Assembly (NCBI GenBank): GCA_016186045.1 | Contig: JACPMJ010000023.1 | Coordinates: 1-45,441 of the forward strand | Direction: 5' to 3' | Length of the DNA stretch: 45,441 nt | From: Candidatus Uhrbacteria bacterium | GTDB taxonomy: Bacteria; Patescibacteriota; Patescibacteriia; JACQRZ01 | Part shown: piece by piece, positions 6,951 to 16,554 of the stretch | Position numbering within the stretch: the stretch's first letter is position 1 | How the letters are laid out: every line of letters starts with the position of its first letter | Program-made: the position numbers and the translations under genes | The notes under the pieces: generated by a model | Databases searched by the model: none | What the model was told of the DNA's origin: nothing | What the model saw: the letters and a program-made list of their open reading frames with translations, nothing else

Positions 6951-8179
6951 AATCTCAAAATTGCGTCAGCAATCATCTCTTTTGCTAAATTGCATCTATA
7001 ACTCAAATTTATTTTAGGATCTAAAATATGGCGATATGTCCTAATTGTGCATCCTCCGCTACAAATATATTTAGCAAAACAATCCTTACAATAATTCCTA
7101 TTCTTATCCATAATACGCAAGAGTTTGACAACTTTTTTGCGATCGATAGCTAATTTATTTTTTATGTCTCCTACAATAAAACAATTTTCTTCTTCTTTTC
7201 CTTTTTCCTGCACTTCATAGCAACGAGTTATAAGTCCATCAGGGGTTAGAACAATTTTTTGTCCAGTAGCAGCGGAACAATAATCTTTATTCGGAAAAAA
7301 TAAATTATCATACACACCATTGACTATCTCCATATTTTTTTCTGCAGCAAAATCAATACATTTTTTATATTCCCTTAAATACGTATGTAAATTAGGTAAT
7401 TTCAAATTTCTACCGATATCTGATGCACGTCCGCAAAAATTAAGAGGTTCAAAATGAACCACTTTAACACCTAAATCATACAGTCTTTTTAAAAATGGCA
7501 ACATCTCATCAATGGAATCGTTAACTATAGTCGCCCTCACTTTAAAAGTAATTCCTTTTTCAACAAACTCTCGAATAGTATTTTCTACAATGTCATAACT
7601 TTTCCCACCGCCCGCTAAAGGACGAAGATAATTTTGAATATTAGACAATCCGTCAAATGATAAATTTATAACAAAATTATGTAATTTCAGAAAATCAATT
7701 GTCCTTCTACTTAACACGCCATTGGTAGACAATGAATAATCAGCTAATATTTTCTTATTTCTTATATAATTTATTATATTTTCCATTAATACAATCGACA
7801 ACGTCGGTTCTCCTCCAAAAAAAATAATATGTAACTTTTTTATTTTTTTATCAGGATAACAAATTTTATCGATTAACAATTTGGCATTTTCGAAAGATAG
7901 ATCTTTTGAAGATTCGCCAGCTCTTACCGAACAATAAATACACCTCATACTACATCTTTTAGTAGTAATAAAGGTAATAATCGGCTCCTGAGCGATAAAA
8001 TTCTTAGATCCTATTTTAATTTTTGGTAATCTTACTTTATCATTATCATTAGAATCTTCTGGTAACTCAACAAATGTGCCATAACAAAAAACTATCCTTC
8101 TATTATTATAAGAAAATGCTGGATACTTATTTTTGAATAACCAAAAATTTTTAGAAGATAAATCTAAATATTTTTTCAT
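6923..8179 (-). CDS. Radical SAM/SPASM protein of the AT-rich island
   Basis: A 418-residue enzyme with a canonical CX3CX2C motif (C76, C80, C83), FFGGEPTLS as the GGE motif, STNG and LSFDGL segments, and a SPASM domain with CSAATG...CYE and CKDCFAKYICSGGC followed by a late Cys. SPASM enzymes carry extra 4Fe-4S clusters and mostly modify peptides or proteins (anaerobic sulfatase maturase, PqqE, sactisynthase type). The N-terminal 65 residues show no clear RRE. The base composition is far more AT-rich than the flanks, which suggests transfer. A 24-codon basic ORF lies 40 bases upstream, and a nucleoside-phosphorylase-like gene overlaps its end. The substrate may be that peptide, the partner protein or something else. 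Confidence 0.8.
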   Translation of the reverse strand: MKKYLDLSSKNFWLFKNKYPAFSYNNRRIVFCYGTFVELPEDSNDNDKVRLPKIKIGSKNFIAQEPIITFITTKRCSMRCIYCSVRAGESSKDLSFENAKLLIDKICYPDKKIKKLHIIFFGGEPTLSIVLMENIINYIRNKKILADYSLSTNGVLSRRTIDFLKLHNFVINLSFDGLSNIQNYLRPLAGGGKSYDIVENTIREFVEKGITFKVRATIVNDSIDEMLPFLKRLYDLGVKVVHFEPLNFCGRASDIGRNLKLPNLHTYLREYKKCIDFAAEKNMEIVNGVYDNLFFPNKDYCSAATGQKIVLTPDGLITRCYEVQEKGKEEENCFIVGDIKNKLAIDRKKVVKLLRIMDKNRNYCKDCFAKYICSGGCTIRTYRHILDPKINLSYRCNLAKEMIADAILRLWKQEEKIK

Positions 8180-8219
8180 TTCGTTCTATTAATTTCTATG
8201 ACACAATTAAATGAGAAAA

Positions 8220-8294
8220 CTAACAAATAATGGTATTTTGCTTTACTCTAATACCAATACCCTTAATTTTCTTTTTTGCGATACGTTTTTTCAT
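8220..8294 (-). CDS. Possible short basic peptide upstream of the radical SAM gene
   Basis: A 24-codon ORF beginning MKKRIAKKKIKGIGIRV and ending in a single Cys. It lies 40 bases before the SPASM gene at 8179, on the same strand. It has ten basic residues, no acidic ones and a short GIGI segment. The ribosome binding signal is weak (CGGAT eight bases upstream) and the region is AT-rich, so a chance ORF is quite possible. Two copies of TATAATAAATC (8304-8314 and 8347-8357) lie upstream and could supply -10 elements, without a good -35. Confidence 0.3.
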   Translation of the reverse strand: MKKRIAKKKIKGIGIRVKQNTIIC

Positions 8295-8418
8295 AAAATA
8301 TCCGATTTATTATAATGAATACTCAGAATACTTATCATCGACCTTTGATTTATTATACTATTTAAAAAGGTATGATCTTAAAAGATAATACCACAAAAAA
8401 ATAAAAATGGCAAAACAA

Positions 8419-8464
8419 TAAAAAAGGGCTTAAAATCGAGGTCAAAAACCTACAATCAAGCCCT
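8419..8464 (-). terminator. Terminator of the orphan gene at 8465-9160
   Basis: Outer stem AGGGCTT/AAGCCCT encloses a small inner stem AGGT/ACCT and is followed on the minus strand by a T run. It begins right at the stop codon. Confidence 0.7.
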
Positions 8465-9160
8465 CTAAGACACGCTACGTGAAAATTCAGAAGGGATCAG
8501 ACAGGAGGTGGGGATAAAGCCATTGAAAACATCATATGCCCAATGACAGTCAAGATGAAGTCCATCTCCGTCTGAATGGAAATACGGCACGTCAGAGAAA
8601 TCACTCATGCCATGCAGATTCCATTCTTCCCCGGAACACTCCAGATGGATTTGATTATCGCCTACGGTAGGATTGGAATGAGAAGATAAAATACATCCCG
8701 CCAAGAATGTACATATCCCAAATTCATTTTGCCCATACTGCATGCGAACGTGTCTCGCTTCGAGATTCTTCTCCCAGAAGAAACCGGATTTGAGGGGAAT
8801 GACAAGGAAATCTCCCGGCATTTTCCTACAAAGTAGTTCAAGAAATTGCTTCGTCGTTTCCGTCAGACGACTATATTCAGGAGATGCTCTTCCATCAATT
8901 CGATTATGGAAGCTCCCATAGACTTTTTTGAGAAGATCAAATATCTTGCTTCGAGCGACGCGCCAGTCATTTTCAAAAGAGATTGACCCCCCATCGCAAG
9001 TTTCTTGGAAATCGTTTATTGCAGTTGGCTTAGGACAAACAATCATCCCGTCGCCCATACCTTGAAATGTTTTCACGAGTCGACTGACATGGCTAGTATC
9101 CAAACCTCCATACTGTTTCTTCCAAAACGCAGTCTGCTGACGAGGAGGTCGTATTACCAT
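8465..9160 (-). CDS. Hypothetical protein, 231 residues
   Basis: No family recognised. The protein begins MVIRPPRQQTAFWKKQYGG and appears soluble, with no signal peptide or membrane segment. Five cysteines are scattered through it without a CxxC pair. The C-terminal third is rich in Asp, His and Gly (FHSDGDGLHLDCHW), which could bind metal. It has its own terminator and is preceded by a 210-base leader that holds an 18-bp inverted repeat (9223-9348). A weak ribosome binding site (AAGGGATGG) precedes the ATG. GC content is higher than in the AT-rich island downstream. Confidence 0.65.
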   Translation of the reverse strand: MVIRPPRQQTAFWKKQYGGLDTSHVSRLVKTFQGMGDGMIVCPKPTAINDFQETCDGGSISFENDWRVARSKIFDLLKKVYGSFHNRIDGRASPEYSRLTETTKQFLELLCRKMPGDFLVIPLKSGFFWEKNLEARHVRMQYGQNEFGICTFLAGCILSSHSNPTVGDNQIHLECSGEEWNLHGMSDFSDVPYFHSDGDGLHLDCHWAYDVFNGFIPTSCLIPSEFSRSVS

Positions 9161-9222
9161 ATTTTACCATCCCTTCATGTACTGACTATCCGAATCTGTC
9201 GGAACGCAGGCATCGTTTCCTT

Positions 9223-9348
9223 ATGAGACGAGCTATGAGTATTCAATTCCTATGATTTTAAATAAAGCTCCCCTATATCTTGATCCTATAAAAGGATTAT
9301 TCAGCTTCTCTAAATATGAGGGTCTAAAAGACTCATAGCTCGTCTCAT
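9223..9348. repeat. 18-bp perfect inverted repeat, 126 bp overall
   Basis: ATGAGACGAGCTATGAGT at 9223-9240 is the exact reverse complement of 9331-9348. The 90 bases between contain a smaller hairpin (ATCCT/AGGAT). No flanking target duplication is visible. If the promoter at 9380-9407 is real, the repeat lies in the leader RNA of the 231-residue orphan gene. Confidence 0.85.
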
Positions 9349-9379
9349 GCGTAGCGTTTGATATTAAAGAACTATTCTA

Positions 9380-9407
9380 AAAATAACGAAATACATCATT
9401 TTGTCAA
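9380..9407 (-). promoter_or_regulatory. Possible promoter for the gene at 8465-9160
   Basis: -35 TTGACA (9402-9407), 16 bases, -10 TATTTT (9380-9385), read on the minus strand. The -10 matches only four of six positions. Its leader would contain the inverted repeat at 9223-9348. Confidence 0.4.
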
Positions 9408-9448
9408 TAGTACTATCATTTTTATGCTTAATTATACGGATTCTTTTT

Positions 9449-10312
9449 CTAAAATGTATTTTTATTGTATATATCTTTATATACCATATACGCCATACTG
9501 AATACTGTAATACATATAATATCAATACTCACCCATTGCGGCGCACGAAGTCCCCAGAGTACCGGCACGGTATCTATTCGAAAAAATTCGATACCAAAAC
9601 GGATCACAGAGTACACGATAAGATACGTGAAAAACACCATTCCTATTTTTTGGATACCCATATCGCCACTCATCTTCTTTGTTCGTATTTTTTTTATTAT
9701 CAAAAGAACCCAACAAAAAAGCGCACTAAACAATACCACATCTCCTATTGATTCATACAAGAATGCCGGATGAAATGTCTCATATCGTTCATATCCCGTC
9801 AACCGATGTGCGAGATCAATGGGGATCGCCCACCACGCCTGCAGGGGCGGTCCATACGCCTCCTGATTGAAATAATTTCCCCATCGCCCGATCGCCTGCC
9901 CAAGTATAACTCCCGGTGAGAGTAAACCCGCCAGCATCAAAAAAGATATTCTTCGCACGACACAATATATTCCCAAAGCAATCAATCCAAAAAACAATGC
10001 CCCATGCCACACCCAGCCGCCGTGCCAGACTGCGATTATTTCAGACGGATGCTCCAGAAAAAAATTCCAGTGATATGCCACAAAAAAAACTCTGCCTCCC
10101 ACTACGCCCGCACCGCACACCCATAAAAACAACGCATCAATGTGACGAACAATATGCGTTCCTATAACTTTCTCAAGCCGTGATGCCAAAAAAAGCGATA
10201 CAAGAAATCCCACTGCAATCGCAAATGCGATAATCACTCCGTAATAGTACACGGTAAGAGGCCCCGCCTGCCATAAAATATCCGGAGGCGGAGTTGAGAT
10301 GCCGAAGAGCAT
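9449..10312 (-). CDS. lgt: Prolipoprotein diacylglyceryl transferase
   Basis: A 287-residue membrane enzyme that moves diacylglycerol from phosphatidylglycerol to the lipobox Cys of prolipoproteins. Family motifs are clear: GGRVFFV, HGGWVWHGALFFG, the Lgt signature GQAIGRWGNYFNQEAYG, HPAFLYES and RFGIEFFR. About seven membrane segments are visible. lspA, the next enzyme in the pathway, is elsewhere in the window (33752-34171). The start ATG lacks a clear Shine-Dalgarno and lies 13 bases after the stop of the restriction endonuclease gene. Confidence 0.95.
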   Translation of the reverse strand: MLFGISTPPPDILWQAGPLTVYYYGVIIAFAIAVGFLVSLFLASRLEKVIGTHIVRHIDALFLWVCGAGVVGGRVFFVAYHWNFFLEHPSEIIAVWHGGWVWHGALFFGLIALGIYCVVRRISFLMLAGLLSPGVILGQAIGRWGNYFNQEAYGPPLQAWWAIPIDLAHRLTGYERYETFHPAFLYESIGDVVLFSALFCWVLLIIKKIRTKKMSGDMGIQKIGMVFFTYLIVYSVIRFGIEFFRIDTVPVLWGLRAPQWVSIDIICITVFSMAYMVYKDIYNKNTF

Positions 10313-10325
10313 AGTTGGAAAGCCT

Positions 10326-11024
10326 TTATTCCTTTAATCTCCTTATTTCCGTCTCGATATCTTTAATAATCTCTGCATTTCCAATTTCACCATCCAAACT
10401 AAAAATAATAAATACCTTGCCCTGATATTTTTTTTCAAAATCAAGAAAATTATTTTTCATTCTTTCCGAGACGGAATAATTGCCGAAATTTGCCTGTGCA
10501 GTAACGGGTTTAATCTGTACGCCAAATGCCTTATCGCCGACAAATCCTAAATAATCTATGTCGCCGGCATGGTCAAGATCATTGTCACTCTCAATAAATC
10601 TTACTTCTGGAAAATGTTTTGCCAATCCGCCATTGACCACTGATTTTTCACGGATAAAACCATCAAAAGTTCTATTGATAGTTAGATTCTTAATATAATT
10701 CTTGCAGTCTTGCAATGATAATTCACTAAAAGCGGCTTGCCATTCAGGGATAATGACTTCTATTATTTTTTCATACAATCGTTCGCCTAATTCCACGAGA
10801 ATTTGCGGTGTCATTTTAACCGGCTTTTTGCTCTCTGTAAATGCTTTTTCAAAATACCATTGTTCCCATTCCTCGATCGTTTTTGGCTGACACTCGCGTA
10901 TAAGAGCCATAACGACTCCGACTTTATTCGGTCGCGATAACTGATATGTTTGGCAGGCATAATTGAGAACTTTTTCTTTTTTGCCAAAATCTTTAGAGTA
11001 TTTTTTATTTTTTTCAGTTCGCAT
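10326..11024 (-). CDS. MjaI-family type II restriction endonuclease
   Basis: A 232-residue protein matching what I know of the MjaI endonuclease family: WEQWYFEKAF near residue 75, LTINRTFDGFIREKSVV, and a long conserved stretch DHAGDIDYLG-VGDKAFGVQIKPVTAQANFGNYS. The D..D...QIK spacing fits a PD-(D/E)XK catalytic site. MjaI cuts CTAG; specificity here is inferred from the family. I start it at ATG 11024, which overlaps the 3' end of the methyltransferase gene by 11 bases. An upstream extension to 11090 would read through the methyltransferase. The modest GC and the position between pyk and lgt suggest acquisition as a cassette. Confidence 0.8.
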   Translation of the reverse strand: MRTEKNKKYSKDFGKKEKVLNYACQTYQLSRPNKVGVVMALIRECQPKTIEEWEQWYFEKAFTESKKPVKMTPQILVELGERLYEKIIEVIIPEWQAAFSELSLQDCKNYIKNLTINRTFDGFIREKSVVNGGLAKHFPEVRFIESDNDLDHAGDIDYLGFVGDKAFGVQIKPVTAQANFGNYSVSERMKNNFLDFEKKYQGKVFIIFSLDGEIGNAEIIKDIETEIRRLKE

Positions 11025-12324
11025 AATTTTGAAATAGACTAATAAATTTCTCTTTATACCTGTAATCCATTTCCCTATCGGCAAACACATAGCCGCCTTT
11101 GATCAAGTGAGCATTAATAAAAGTTTTATTTTGCAAGTATACATAACATAATAAATTATTTTTGTTGTCATATTTCAGATGATCAAATCTTAGAAATATT
11201 CTCTGCTTATTTGTTTTATTTTTAAGATAATCCACGGCATCATTTAATTTTTGCGGATTATTTTTTACACCCAACAATTTAATCACTACATCAGTGTTTA
11301 ATCTTAATGTTTCGGAATCAATTATTTCTTTCACGGTAAAGAACTCATCTCTTTGCTCTCTATTCTCATCTATCCTTGAACCAAATTGCATTTTTTTCGG
11401 ATCTATTTTCTTATCGAGTTTAATAGTGTCCGTAAAAATATACGGGAGTTTAGAAATTTGATCGTTAAAGTCTATATTCAGTTTTTCTTGGTTAATCAAA
11501 TCTACATTTGAATTATTAAACATTCTGCCCGTATCAACATCCAATTTCTGTTTTATACTATCAATAAACTTGGTATTTATTTCATAGCCAACAGAACTGC
11601 GTCCTAATTTTTTTGCGGCCAATGAGGTCGTGCCACTGCCAACGAACGGATCGAGTACGGTGTCTCCGGCGAATGAAAACATTTTTATTAATCTTTTTGG
11701 TAACTCCTCGGGGAACATGGCAATATGTCCGTCTTGCCGCACTCCGTTAAAATTCCAGTGCCCCTGAAAATAAGTATTCCACTCCTCTTTTGTCATTTTA
11801 GAAAGCTCTTTCATGTTTTTATCTATTTTCTCCGGAATTCCGTTTTTCTTAAACAGCAAAATAAATTCATAATCAAGTTTGATTATGCCATTTCTTGGAA
11901 AAGGAAACGACCCCATGATTGTAGCCCCTCCGGATGTGTTCATTGTGGTCGATTTTTGCCATATAATCGCTCCCATATAATCAAACCCGATGGTTTCGCA
12001 AAATTTGATTATTTCCGTTCTGATCGGAATGATTTTATATCTGCCATAATACACAGACCTCGCGAATTGATCTCCGATGTTAATGCATAAACGACAACCA
12101 TTGTGTAATACTCTATAACATTCCTGCCAAACTATATTCAAATTATTTATATACTTTTCATAACTGTCATTATACCCGATTTGCTCATCGGTTCCATAAT
12201 CTTTCAATTGCCAATAGGGAGGCGAAGTTATCACCAAGTGTACAGAACTATCAGACAGTTCTTTCATGTACCTTGAATCGCCTCGTATAATTCTATGATT
12301 TGTTTTTATATCATGTATTGTCAT
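11014..12324 (-). CDS. Type II DNA methyltransferase (N4-C/N6-A) with a thermonuclease-like C-terminal domain
   Basis: A 436-residue modification partner of the endonuclease. Motif IV TSPPYW (about 34-39) precedes motif I DPFVGSGTT (about 225-233), the beta-class order. TSPPYW is typical of N4-cytosine enzymes, which fits CTAG modification. Residues about 340-436 look like a staphylococcal-nuclease-type OB fold (VVIKLLGV, KTNKQRIFLRFDHLKYD, LLCYVYLQN, INAHLIKGGYVFADRE). The catalytic Arg/Glu set is not evident, so that part may only bind DNA. The start lies six bases after pyk, without a Shine-Dalgarno, so it may depend on the pyk transcript. Confidence 0.85.
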   Translation of the reverse strand: MTIHDIKTNHRIIRGDSRYMKELSDSSVHLVITSPPYWQLKDYGTDEQIGYNDSYEKYINNLNIVWQECYRVLHNGCRLCINIGDQFARSVYYGRYKIIPIRTEIIKFCETIGFDYMGAIIWQKSTTMNTSGGATIMGSFPFPRNGIIKLDYEFILLFKKNGIPEKIDKNMKELSKMTKEEWNTYFQGHWNFNGVRQDGHIAMFPEELPKRLIKMFSFAGDTVLDPFVGSGTTSLAAKKLGRSSVGYEINTKFIDSIKQKLDVDTGRMFNNSNVDLINQEKLNIDFNDQISKLPYIFTDTIKLDKKIDPKKMQFGSRIDENREQRDEFFTVKEIIDSETLRLNTDVVIKLLGVKNNPQKLNDAVDYLKNKTNKQRIFLRFDHLKYDNKNNLLCYVYLQNKTFINAHLIKGGYVFADREMDYRYKEKFISLFQNYAN

Positions 12325-12329
12325 ACTGA

Positions 12330-13712
12330 CTATTTTATCACCTCCACCTCAACCTCATTTTCCTCAACCATCGCGATCCAGTCGCCGGATTTCACGAGTT
12401 TCGTTTTTTTCAAAAATGCTATGCTGTTTTTTTGCAGAGGAAACATACTCACGCCGCGTACCAGATTCATCTGCTGTCGCACCGTCGCATCATGGGAAAA
12501 TCCGATGATCCGCGCCTCGGGCCTGTGCGCGGAAAGAAATTTTATCAGCTCCGCGTCTCCGTCTTCCACTACAAGAAGTTTTATTTTTTTTGTAAGTACC
12601 AGATCAGCGGCGGCATGCGCGATCATCTCCTTCACGGTTTTTTCTTTAGTAATTGATGCACACATATAGTCGTCGTACCGAGACCGCTCCGTCTCATGAA
12701 TGGTACTTGTCATGAGCTTCACCACCTCCAGCGGATACAGCCCCGAAGCGCTCTCTCCCGAAAGCATCACCGCGTCCGTATGGTCTATGACGGCATTCGC
12801 AACGTCGGATACCTCCGCGCGCGTTGGCCGAGGATTTGAGATCATAGACTCCATCATCTGTGTCGCCACAATCACCGGCTTCTTCGCCTCAATGCACGAT
12901 CGAACAAGATTTTTTTGAATCACTGGAACTTTTTGCGCAGGAACCTCGATACCTAAGTCACCGCGCGCCACCATAATACCATCCACTACGGCGAGTATCT
13001 TGTCAAAATCCTCCACCGCCTCCGGCCGTTCTATCTTTGCGATAATCCCAATGCGCGCTGCGTGCGGATGCGTCTTCGAAAGCCGCTTCAACATCGTACG
13101 CAGTCCTAAGATATCTTTTGCGTTCCGCACAAATGAAAGCGCCACATAATCCACGCCGTGCATCACACCAAACAATGCATCCTCCTTGTCTTTTTTTGTA
13201 ATCGGAGGGATAGTAAGCGACGTACCGGGGAAGTTCATGCCTTTATGCGATTTCACCGTCCCGCCCACCACTACAGAACAATGTATCTCCGGGCCAGACA
13301 CGCGCACCACCCGCAAATCCATCGTCCCGTCCGCAATCAAGATATGCCTTCCCGCTTTTACATCGTTTGCAAGTTGTGGCAGATGATTTGGAAGCATTTT
13401 TTGTTTTGATTTTTCGTCATACATTTCTTGCGGCACCAATATCACGGACTCGCCTTTTTCCAATTTCACACCCGCATCGGATACCTCGCCGATACGGATA
13501 CGCGGACCCTGCAAATCCTGTAAAATCGCTATGGGCTGTCCGAGCGATTTGGCCGTCGCGCGAAGATTTTTTATCAATCCCGCGTGACTTTTGTACGACC
13601 CATGAGAAAAATTCAGGCGTGCCACATTCATACCCGCCTGCATGAGTTTTTTCATCATCGCGGATGTATCAGACGCGGGCCCAATGGTACAGACGATTTT
13701 TGTAAATTTCAT
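12330..13712 (-). CDS. pyk: Pyruvate kinase
   Basis: A 460-residue glycolytic enzyme making pyruvate and ATP from phosphoenolpyruvate and ADP. Visible motifs: TKIVCTIGPASDT, NVARLNFSHGS with substrate-binding Arg/Asn, LQDLQGPRIRIG, the signature GIIAKIERPEAVEDFD with catalytic Lys and Glu, MVARGDLGIEVP, VIVATQMMESM, RAEVSDVANAVIDHTDAVMLSGESASG. A shortened C-terminal domain follows. The promoter is near-consensus (13732-13760). With malic enzyme at 42031-43173 it gives two routes to pyruvate. Confidence 0.96.
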   Translation of the reverse strand: MKFTKIVCTIGPASDTSAMMKKLMQAGMNVARLNFSHGSYKSHAGLIKNLRATAKSLGQPIAILQDLQGPRIRIGEVSDAGVKLEKGESVILVPQEMYDEKSKQKMLPNHLPQLANDVKAGRHILIADGTMDLRVVRVSGPEIHCSVVVGGTVKSHKGMNFPGTSLTIPPITKKDKEDALFGVMHGVDYVALSFVRNAKDILGLRTMLKRLSKTHPHAARIGIIAKIERPEAVEDFDKILAVVDGIMVARGDLGIEVPAQKVPVIQKNLVRSCIEAKKPVIVATQMMESMISNPRPTRAEVSDVANAVIDHTDAVMLSGESASGLYPLEVVKLMTSTIHETERSRYDDYMCASITKEKTVKEMIAHAAADLVLTKKIKLLVVEDGDAELIKFLSAHRPEARIIGFSHDATVRQQMNLVRGVSMFPLQKNSIAFLKKTKLVKSGDWIAMVEENEVEVEVIK

Positions 13713-13731
13713 ATTCGCTTATATCATACAA

Positions 13732-13760
13732 ATTATATGTACAGTGTAGCACAGCGTCAA
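13732..13760 (-). promoter_or_regulatory. Sigma-70 promoter of pyk
   Basis: -35 TTGACG (13755-13760), 17 bases, -10 TATAAT (13732-13737) on the minus strand. The -35 box is only four bases from the -35 of the divergent promoter at 13765-13793. Confidence 0.75.
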
Positions 13761-13764
13761 CCTC

Positions 13765-13793
13765 TTGACTATCATAAAGGTATCTGATAGTGT
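13765..13793 (+). promoter_or_regulatory. Divergent promoter of the zinc-ribbon gene
   Basis: -35 TTGACT (13765-13770), 17 bases, -10 TAGTGT (13788-13793), about 60 bases before the zinc-ribbon ATG. It is back to back with the pyk promoter. Confidence 0.55.
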
Positions 13794-13853
13794 TGGACAA
13801 AAGAACAGAGAGTCTCATAACCGGTGGTACAAAAATAAAGGAGGGGTGTATCA

Positions 13854-14054
13854 ATGGGGAGATTGCCTGAAGAGTCAGGCGAGAGAAACACTGGAGACAA
13901 CCCGCGAGCATCGCATCTTTTTCTGGAAGGAGACCACTGGGGAAAGTCACATTCCGGGCACCTTTGCCCAAAGTGTAAACGGCCGCTTCTGCAGTCAAAA
14001 ACGGATGTCAAACAATTCGGCTGTAAGAATTGCCAACTGGTCATGTCGCTGTAA
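13854..14054 (+). CDS. Small zinc-ribbon protein, 66 residues
   Basis: A short orphan protein with one C-terminal zinc ribbon: CPKC (38-41) and CKNC (57-60), separated by a basic QSKTDVKQFG stretch. The N-terminal 35 residues are polar and Gly/Glu-rich. Start: ATG with AAAGGAGGGG eight bases upstream. It has its own promoter and terminator. The ribbon could bind nucleic acid or a protein partner. I know no named family. Confidence 0.75.
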   Translation: MGRLPEESGERNTGDNPRASHLFLEGDHWGKSHSGHLCPKCKRPLLQSKTDVKQFGCKNCQLVMSL

Positions 14055-14140
14055 TAGCGACTTTCAGTGCGACGATCTTCTCTCGCCTTCATCCTGTATC
14101 AGCGCATACAGGATATTTTTATACAAAGGGTGTTAAACCA

Positions 14141-14176
14141 AAACTCCGCTCGCAACATGCGAACGGAGTTTTTTGA
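14141..14176. terminator. Terminator between the zinc-ribbon gene and groEL (convergent)
   Basis: Stem AACTCCG..TCGCA / TGCGA..CGGAGTT with a three-base loop and T runs on both strands. It serves the zinc-ribbon gene and probably groEL. A short run of GAACTG-like repeats (14180-14212) lies between it and groEL. Confidence 0.75.
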
Positions 14177-14217
14177 CCTGCGAACTGACAACTGCGAACT
14201 GTGAACTGTGTACTGAT

Positions 14218-16175
<1,958 letters not shown>

Positions 16176-16228
16176 AGCTCGTTCTCGCTTAAGAATTAAT
16201 ATCAGAACTAATTAAAATAAGTATCTAC

Positions 16229-16257
16229 ATGATATCGTAATCCATAAAACCTGTCAA
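16229..16257 (-). promoter_or_regulatory. Sigma-70 promoter of groS-groL
   Basis: -35 TTGACA (16252-16257), 17 bases, -10 TATCAT (16229-16234) on the minus strand. There is no TTAGCACTC-N9-GAGTGCTAA repeat nearby, so control is not of the HrcA/CIRCE type. Confidence 0.75.
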
Positions 16258-16259
16258 GA

Positions 16260-16428
16260 CCCTATTTAGAGAGCGTTGCAAAACTCTCTTTTTGTCATTC
16301 TCGGGCTTGACCCGAGAATCCATTTTATCGTATTTAAAACAAATACTGGATCCCAGATCGGGCCTGTCCTCGACTACGATCGGGGATCTGGGATGGCAGA
16401 ATAAGAGTTTTGCAACGCTCCCTATTTA
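16260..16428. mobile_element. MITE-like element with 17-bp terminal inverted repeats and 8-9 bp target duplication
   Basis: GAGCGTTGCAAAACTCT (16271-16287) is the exact reverse complement of 16404-16420. The pair is flanked by the direct repeat CCTATTTA (16261-16268 and 16421-16428; nine bases if a shared C is counted). The interior has no ORF but holds two palindromes: CATTCTCGGG..CCCGAGAAT (about 16296-16319) and a 51-base REP-like unit (16347-16397) repeated at 28617-28667. Size, ends and duplication fit a non-autonomous transposon mobilised in trans. Confidence 0.75.
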
Positions 16429-16516
16429 AATGTTCGTGGATTTGAATATATGCATCCGGTAAAATAAAAAAGTGTCTATAAAAAAGAATATGTACAAGTT
16501 TTGTTATACAATATAT

Positions 16517-16545
16517 AAAAAATCGCCTCTTTTATGAAGAAGCGA
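16517..16545 (-). terminator. Terminator of the orphan gene at 16555-16914
   Basis: Stem TCGCTTCTT/AAGAGGCGA (one G-U pair) with a four-base loop and a T run on the minus strand, ten bases past the stop codon. Confidence 0.75.
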
Positions 16546-16554
16546 CACACCAAT

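Noticed and set aside
14178-14215. Repeated GAACTG units after groEL
   Set aside because: Short, imperfect and without arms or spacing of a CRISPR; looks like simple sequence.
16176-16260. CIRCE operator before groES
   Set aside because: No TTAGCACTC-type inverted repeat can be found in the leader.
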